In this document: positions 54,210 to 58,646 of the stretch, in pieces
Layout: each line of letters starts with the position of its first letter
How positions within the stretch are numbered: position 1 is the stretch's first letter
Assembly (NCBI GenBank): GCA_947629335.1
Contig: CANRDI010000012.1
Coordinates: 1 to 58,646 of the forward strand
Source: an uncultured Clostridia bacterium
GTDB lineage: Bacteria > Bacillota > Clostridia > Oscillospirales > Ruminococcaceae
Reading direction: 5' to 3'
Length of the DNA stretch: 58,646 nucleotides
Translations under genes and position numbers: made by a program
Notes under the pieces: model-generated
What the model was told of the DNA's origin: nothing
What the model saw: only the letters and a program-made list of their open reading frames with translations
Databases searched by the model: none

Positions 54210-54404
54210 TTAACCGCCGCCCACAAATCCGACAATTTCAACCTCGTCGCTGTCTGAAATTCTCGTCGCCGCATAGTCCGCTTTCGGCAGTATTTCGCCG
54301 TTTATCATAACGGCTACGCGCTCCGCAGAATAACCCTTTTCCTTTATAAAGTCAATAACGAGCGCGTTTTTCGCGTTTATTTCTTCACCGTTTATTTTAG
54401 CCAT
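54210..54404 (-). CDS. thiS: Sulfur carrier protein ThiS
   Basis: A 64-residue ubiquitin-like protein ending in FVGGG, the Gly-Gly tail that becomes a thiocarboxylate. The VAVMINGEILPKADY segment is typical of ThiS. GTTGGAG precedes the ATG. It is first in the cluster, about 115 bases after a consensus promoter, leaving room for a leader RNA that I could not match to the TPP riboswitch. Confidence 0.92.
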   Translation of the reverse strand: MAKINGEEINAKNALVIDFIKEKGYSAERVAVMINGEILPKADYAATRISDSDEVEIVGFVGGG

Positions 54405-54524
54405 TTTCTACTCCAACATTAATTTTAAACATTCCGCGGTCTCAAAACTAAGTCCATTAATTATTGCAAAACAGGGAAAACTTTTATTCCGCATATTCCC
54501 CCGATATCTTACTATACACTGATA

Positions 54525-54553
54525 ATTATATCATTTTTGAACTGTAAAGTCAA
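54525..54553 (-). promoter_or_regulatory. Sigma-A promoter of the thi cluster
   Basis: On the - strand: TTGACT (54553-54548), 17 bases, TATAAT (54530-54525). The RNA start would be near 54518 and the leader about 115 bases. Confidence 0.8.
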
Positions 54554-54615
54554 TAGTCAGAAATATATTTACTGTGAATTTTTGTAAAAAAAAGAATGTT
54601 GTTTAAGGAAATTTG

Positions 54616-54644
54616 TTGACATTTATTCTAAAAAGGTTTATAAT
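54616..54644 (+). promoter_or_regulatory. Sigma-A promoter of trkA-trkH
   Basis: TTGACA (54616-54621), 17 bases, TATAAT (54639-54644), a perfect match. It is divergent from the thi promoter and lies about 250 bases before trkA. Confidence 0.85.
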
Positions 54645-54661
54645 ATGATAACGGCTTGCAG

Positions 54662-54769
54662 AAAAATTCGGACTTGCGGTAAAGTTTTATCTGCCTAAAT
54701 GGCGGTTATGACGTCCGAAATTTTTTGGGGTCGGAAAACAGTATTGTCTTTTATATTAAAAGACGATAC
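54662..54769 (+). promoter_or_regulatory. Structured trkA leader with terminator-like hairpin
   Basis: TTCGGAC (54667-54673) pairs with GTCCGAA (54713-54719), followed at once by ATTTTTT, as in an intrinsic terminator with a large loop. A second stem, GTATTGTCTTTT (54741-54752) with AAAAGACGATAC (54758-54769), follows. An attenuation role is an inference; no known riboswitch consensus was recognised. Confidence 0.5.
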
Positions 54770-54882
54770 ATACTGTATAAAAATTCAAAATTCAGGCGGT
54801 TGAGAAAGTCTCAATATGCACGCGTTATGCGCCTGCTGCGCAAAACGCTGACGACGCAGGGGCTTTATCAACAGCATGATAA
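54769..54882. repeat. MITE-like intergenic repeat, family B copy 5
   Basis: It begins with ATACTGTATAAAAATTC, like the left end of copy 3, and ends AACGCTGACGACGCAGGGGC followed by TTTATCAACAGCATGATAA, like its right end. An internal GCGCCTGCTGCGC stem is present. It ends exactly at the ribosome site of trkA. Confidence 0.72.
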
Positions 54883-54899
54883 GGAGGCAAAGACTTCTT

Positions 54900-56258
54900 T
54901 TGGATATTATAATAATAGGCTGCGGAAAAGTCGGAGAGGCTCTCGCAGAACAGCTTAACGAACAGGGAAACAACATCACTGTAATTGATACGGATATGAA
55001 AAAGCTGAATGCAGTGTCGTCAAAATGCGACGTTATGGGTGTAAACGGAAACGGCGCAACTCACCTCGTTCAGCAGGAGGCGGGAATTGAACACGCGGAT
55101 CTTATGATAGCCGTTACAGGCTCGGACGAACTGAACCTTTTGTGCTGTCTTATCGCAAAAAAAGCGGGAAACTGTAAGACAATTGCAAGGGTAAGAAGTC
55201 CCCAGTACAGCAGCGAAGCGCCGTTTTTAAAGGACGAGCTGGGTCTGGCAATGGTCATAAATCCCGAACAGGCGGCTGCCGAAGAGATAGCGCGCGTTTT
55301 GCGCTTTCCGTCCGCAATGAAGATCGAAACATTCTGCCGCGGCAGGGTAGAGCTGATAAAGCTGAGGCTTCCCGAAAACTGTCCGCTGGTCGGGGTCGCG
55401 GTAAAGGAGCTTTCCTCAAAACTCCGCTGTGATGTTCTTGTCTGCACGATAGAGCGCGGAAACGACGCATACATAGCAAACGGAAACACCGTTTTTGAAG
55501 AGCGCGACGTTATTTCCATAATTGCCTCGCCGAAAAAAGCCAACGATTTTTTCAGAAAGATAAATTACAAGTCAAAGTCAGTAAAGGACGCAATGATCGT
55601 CGGCGGCGGAGAGCTGGGACATTATTTGTGTGATATACTGGTAAACGACGGCATTTCCGTAAAGATAATCGAAAAGGACGCCCGCCGCAGCGACGAGCTT
55701 TGCGCACAGTGGGGAAACGCCGTTACGATAATAAACGGCGACGCGTCCGATCAGGAAGTTCTTCTTGAAGAGGGTTTACAGCAGGCGGGAGCTTTTGTCG
55801 CGCTTACAAATCTTGACGAGGAAAACATTCTGCTGTCGCTTTTTGCGAGAAGCGCGGGAAACGCGAAACTTGTCACGAAAATAAACAGAATTGATTTCGA
55901 GGACGTGATAAAACACCTTGACCTCGACACTATCATCTACCCGAAAAATATAACCTCGGACAACATTGTGCGTTATGTCCGCTCGCTTAAAAACACACAG
56001 GGCAGCAACGTCGAGCAATTGCACCAAGTCATAAAGGGAAAGATCGAGGCTGCGGAGTTCATTATAAGAGATAAAAGTTCGGTTACGGGAACGCCTCTTA
56101 TGAATTTAAAACTTAAAAGCGGTATTCTTGTTGCGGCGATACTTCGCGGAAAGAACGTCGTTATTCCGCGCGGTTCGGATACTATTGAAAAGGGAGATAC
56201 GGTCGTTATTGTTTCCGACAATTCGGAACTGCATGATATTAACGATATTTTAAGATAA
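54900..56258 (+). CDS. trkA: Trk potassium uptake protein TrkA
   Basis: This cytoplasmic gating subunit of the Trk K+ system has two RCK units in 452 residues, each with a dinucleotide loop (IIIIGCGKVGEALAEQL near the N-terminus and MIVGGGELGHYLCDILV near the middle) and a TrkA_C domain. The frame is open from 54876, but AAGGAGG at 54881-54887 and the normal N-terminus point to TTG 54900. The ribosome site abuts repeat copy B5. TrkH follows 10 bases later. Confidence 0.93.
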   Translation: MDIIIIGCGKVGEALAEQLNEQGNNITVIDTDMKKLNAVSSKCDVMGVNGNGATHLVQQEAGIEHADLMIAVTGSDELNLLCCLIAKKAGNCKTIARVRSPQYSSEAPFLKDELGLAMVINPEQAAAEEIARVLRFPSAMKIETFCRGRVELIKLRLPENCPLVGVAVKELSSKLRCDVLVCTIERGNDAYIANGNTVFEERDVISIIASPKKANDFFRKINYKSKSVKDAMIVGGGELGHYLCDILVNDGISVKIIEKDARRSDELCAQWGNAVTIINGDASDQEVLLEEGLQQAGAFVALTNLDEENILLSLFARSAGNAKLVTKINRIDFEDVIKHLDLDTIIYPKNITSDNIVRYVRSLKNTQGSNVEQLHQVIKGKIEAAEFIIRDKSSVTGTPLMNLKLKSGILVAAILRGKNVVIPRGSDTIEKGDTVVIVSDNSELHDINDILR

Positions 56259-56268
56259 CAGGTTTTTT

Positions 56269-57705
56269 ATGAATTACAGAATGATAACTTATATCCTCGG
56301 CTGGATATTGATATTTGAAGCCATTTTTATGGCGGTGCCCGCGGTGACGGCGATATGTTACGGTGAAAGCGCGGTGTGGTGGTTCCTGGCGACGGCGGCG
56401 GTCTGCGTCGGGATAGGACTTATGCTGACGAAAATAAAAAAGCCCGAAAATAAAAAGCTCTATTCCCGCGAGGGATTTGTGATAGTTTCGCTGAGCTGGA
56501 TAGTGCTTTCGGTTTTCGGGGCGCTTCCGTTTTTCCTTTCGGGGGAGATACCGTCGTTTGTTGACGCGCTTTTTGAAACGGTTTCGGGATTTACGACAAC
56601 GGGCGCGAGCATTCTCGGCGACGTTGAAAAGCTCTCAAAGTCCATGCTTATGTGGAGAAGTTTTACGCACTGGGTCGGCGGAATGGGCGTGCTTGTATTC
56701 ATTATGGCGTTTGTTCATTTGTCGGGCGCGCAGAATATGCACATTATGAAAGCCGAGTCGCCCGGACCGTCTGTAAGCAAACTTGTGCCGAGAGTAAAAA
56801 CGACTGCGCTTTTGCTTTATTCAATTTATTTTGTGCTTACTTTAGCGGAGTTTATTTTGCTTTTAGCGGGAGGAATGACGCCGTTTGAGGCGCTGAATAC
56901 CGCGTTTGCCACGGCAGGCACGGGCGGTTTCGGCATTTACAACACGAGCATAGGCGGATTTTCGGCGTTTATTCAGGTCGTAATAATCGTGTTTATGCTG
57001 TTGTTTTCGGTAAATTTCAACAGCTATTACTTCATCATAAAGGGCAAGTTCAAAGAGGCTCTTAACACCGAAGTATGCGTTTTTTTCGGCATAGTCGCGG
57101 TATCCGTATTGATAATAACCTTTAACATAATGAGTACATCGGGCGGTTTCGGAAATGCTCTGCTCAATTCGTCATTTGCGGTGTCGTCAATAATTTCCAC
57201 CACGGGATTTTCCACAGCCGATTTTGACCTCTGGCCCGAACTTTCGAGAACAATACTTGTACTTCTAATGTTTATAGGAGCTTGCGCGGGCAGTACGGGC
57301 GGCGGAATAAAGGTGTCGAGGATAATCATATTGTTCAAGAGCCTCGGCAGAGAGCTTCTTATGATGATACACCCTAAGCTCGTGAAAAAATTAAAGATAG
57401 ACGCTCGCCCTGTCGATAATGAGACGGTGCGGTCGGTAAGCGTTTATCTTGTAGCATATGTGCTGTTGTTTACTGCGTCGCTGATAATCATTTCGTTTGA
57501 CAACCACGACCTTATCACAAATTTTACGGCTGTCGCGGCAACTGTAAACAACATAGGTCCTGGGCTTGAAATGGTCGGACCGACGGCGAATTTCGCCTTT
57601 TTTTCAGGGTTCAGCAAGATCGTTCTGATCTTCGATATGCTCGCGGGAAGGCTTGAACTTTTCCCGATGCTGTTGTTGTTCACTCCCTCGATATGGAAGA
57701 AATAA
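56269..57705 (+). CDS. trkH: Trk potassium transporter TrkH
   Basis: This 478-residue K+-translocating membrane subunit has four M1-P-M2 repeats. The P-loop Gly motifs are visible as SGFTTTGAS, TAGTGGFGIYNTS, ISTTGFSTADFD and NNIGPGLEMVG. Its partner TrkA is encoded just upstream, so the two likely form one complex in the inner membrane. The ribosome site is weak, fitting coupling to trkA. Confidence 0.95.
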   Translation: MNYRMITYILGWILIFEAIFMAVPAVTAICYGESAVWWFLATAAVCVGIGLMLTKIKKPENKKLYSREGFVIVSLSWIVLSVFGALPFFLSGEIPSFVDALFETVSGFTTTGASILGDVEKLSKSMLMWRSFTHWVGGMGVLVFIMAFVHLSGAQNMHIMKAESPGPSVSKLVPRVKTTALLLYSIYFVLTLAEFILLLAGGMTPFEALNTAFATAGTGGFGIYNTSIGGFSAFIQVVIIVFMLLFSVNFNSYYFIIKGKFKEALNTEVCVFFGIVAVSVLIITFNIMSTSGGFGNALLNSSFAVSSIISTTGFSTADFDLWPELSRTILVLLMFIGACAGSTGGGIKVSRIIILFKSLGRELLMMIHPKLVKKLKIDARPVDNETVRSVSVYLVAYVLLFTASLIIISFDNHDLITNFTAVAATVNNIGPGLEMVGPTANFAFFSGFSKIVLIFDMLAGRLELFPMLLLFTPSIWKK

Positions 57706-57716
57706 GGAGGTAAAAT

Positions 57717-58145
57717 ATGGCAAATACAACTGAAATTACCGTGAGATACGCCGAAACCGACTGTATGGGCGTGGTACATCACGCGGTCTATCCCGTGTGG
57801 TTTGAAATTGCGCGGACGGATTATATCAAAGCCGCGGGAATGAGCTATGCCGAGATAGAAAAATCGGGGATAATGCTCCCTGTTGCGGGGATAACGTGCA
57901 AATACCGTTTTCCCGCGAAATATGACGAAACGCTTTTGATAACCGCGAAGATAACGCGCCTTAACGCCGCGCGGATAGAGTTTTCATATACCGTTACGAA
58001 AAAGGGCGAAAGCGCGGTGCTTGCCGAGGGAACAAGCTCCCACGGCTTTGTTGACGCAAAGACGTTTAAGCCGATAAATTTCAAAAAACAGTGTCCCGAA
58101 TTTTTCGCGGTGCTGGAAAAATACGCGAAAATTGACGAAGAGTAA
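57717..58145 (+). CDS. Acyl-CoA thioesterase, 4HBT (YbgC-like) family
   Basis: A 142-residue hotdog-fold protein. The N-terminal segment RYAETDCMGVVHHAVYPVWF has the Asp and His positions of the YbgC/4-hydroxybenzoyl-CoA thioesterase active site. Substrate unknown, probably short or aromatic acyl-CoA. AAGGAGG precedes the ATG, 11 bases after trkH, so it is likely cotranscribed although no functional link to potassium uptake is evident. Confidence 0.9.
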   Translation: MANTTEITVRYAETDCMGVVHHAVYPVWFEIARTDYIKAAGMSYAEIEKSGIMLPVAGITCKYRFPAKYDETLLITAKITRLNAARIEFSYTVTKKGESAVLAEGTSSHGFVDAKTFKPINFKKQCPEFFAVLEKYAKIDEE

Positions 58146-58164
58146 ACGATTTGTCAGAAAATTA

Positions 58165-58345
58165 GCGACGTTACATAAAAGTTTTGAAAAGGGGTTTGGG
58201 GGAAAACTTTTTCAAAAGTTTTCCCCTAATAAAGAAGTAAGAGGAAAAGTCGGAGAGCGGAAACGTCTTTCCCTTACAGCACGTTACATAAAAGTTTAAA
58301 AAAGGGGCTTGGGGGAAAACTTTTTCAAAAGTTTTCCCCCAAAAA
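58165..58345 (-). repeat. Inverted tandem family A units
   Basis: Two units read on the - strand carry the GGGGGAAAACTTTTGAAAAAG stem pair and the ACTTTTATGTAAC tail, matching those at 4262-4528. The first stem ends in CCCCTAA rather than CCCCCAA. They follow the thioesterase gene and may act as its terminator. Confidence 0.78.
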
Positions 58346-58646
58346 ATTTTAAGCGCGTTATTCGTTGCTTTGCCTCAAATGCATGCGCCCGTTTTGTTTT
58401 CCGCTTGCCCATCACTGTGGGAAAACCAAACCGCGGAGGGAACCTGCCGGTTCCCCCGCTCCCCCTCCAGCGGATTGCCGTTTCAAAACAAGGTTTTGAA
58501 ACGGCAATGCGGGGAAAACTCTTGTTTTCCCCGCACCCAAGATAAAAAGCCATAGGCTTTTTATCTGATGCGCTTTGCTTGCGCAAGTTTCGCGGCTTCG
58601 CCGCGACCAGAGGGAAAAACTTTTTTGAAAAAAAGTTTTTCCCTCT
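58346..58646 (-). repeat. Family A hairpin mosaic, right locus (runs off the window)
   Basis: The reverse complement of the 3872-4195 chain: stems GTTTTCC (58426-58420) with GGAAAAC (58402-58396), GGAACC/GGTTCC, TTGCCGTTTCAAAA/TTTTGAAACGGCAA, GCGGGGAAAAC/GTTTTCCCCGC, TCGCGGC/GCCGCGA, and GAGGGAAAAAC/GTTTTTCCCTC at the edge. An extra hairpin, AGATAAAAAGCC/GGCTTTTTATCT (about 58541-58567), is present only here. The element is cut by the end of the window. Confidence 0.85.

Noticed and set aside
54651-54899. A c-di-AMP (ydaO) riboswitch before trkA
   Set aside because: The conserved internal loops of that riboswitch were not recognised, and half the leader is repeat B5.
1-58646. tRNA or rRNA genes
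   Set aside because: No cloverleaf with a GGTTCGAATCC-type arm or rRNA segment was noticed on either strand; a scan with a tRNA finder was not possible.

Overview
The window looks like a chromosomal segment of a motile, Gram-positive-type anaerobe of the class Clostridia, most likely an Oscillospiraceae/Ruminococcaceae relative. This is inferred from gene order and family signatures only, with no database search. The main clues are a Firmicutes-style fla/che operon with FliY, CheC and CheD, a trpEGDCFBA operon behind a T-box leader, a long clostridial-type GltX, strong TTGACA-N17-TATAAT promoters, AGGAGG ribosome sites and many TTG/GTG starts.

Layout. Positions 1-3,842 hold an ArsB/SLC13-type permease (+), a membrane-anchored XRE regulator (-) and a DUF389 membrane protein (-). 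Positions 3,843-4,889 carry no gene and are a dense array of hairpin repeats. Positions 4,890-16,400 (all -) hold xylA-xylB, an ABC exporter, a soluble hybrid sensor kinase with two receiver domains, a MATE transporter and gltX. Positions 16,661-23,629 (-) are the complete tryptophan operon, from a sigma-A promoter and T-box leader to a strong terminator after trpA. Positions 23,640-50,973 (+) are one long flagellar/chemotaxis operon: flgB, flgC, fliE-K, flgD, a TIGR02530 protein, flgE, flbD, motA, motB, fliM, fliY, cheY, fliO, fliP, fliQ, fliR, flhB, flhA, the flagellar sigma factor, two rod/hook-type proteins, cheC and cheD. FliL, FlhF and FlhG are missing from their usual places, and cheA/W/B/R are not in the window. 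Positions 51,123-54,553 (-) are a thiamine thiazole cluster (thiS, thiF, a GNAT acetyltransferase, thiH, thiE) without thiG. Positions 54,616-58,145 (+) are trkA, trkH and a thioesterase. From 58,165 to the end the hairpin-repeat array seen near 4 kb returns in inverted orientation.

How the genes work together. The flagellar block encodes rod, hook, MS/C-ring, export gate, stator and CheY signal-termination proteins (FliY, CheC, CheD), plus the sigma factor for late genes. Several hairpins inside it (before flgE, after flgE, after cheY, after flgG) could tune relative expression. The xyl genes take xylose to xylulose-5-phosphate, the trp genes take chorismate to tryptophan under tRNA-Trp control, and the Trk genes import potassium.

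The most unusual content is non-coding. It comprises (a) a mosaic of long palindromes at about 3.9-4.9 kb and 58.2-58.6 kb whose stems differ between copies by compensatory changes, (b) a MITE-like family of about 110-165 bp with TCAGACTGTTGATAAA-type ends in at least five intergenic gaps, (c) overlapping perfect palindromes upstream of the hybrid kinase, and (d) a decayed direct repeat between fliR and flhB. No transposase, phage, CRISPR or defence gene was found, so the best candidate for something undescribed is the structured repeat family.
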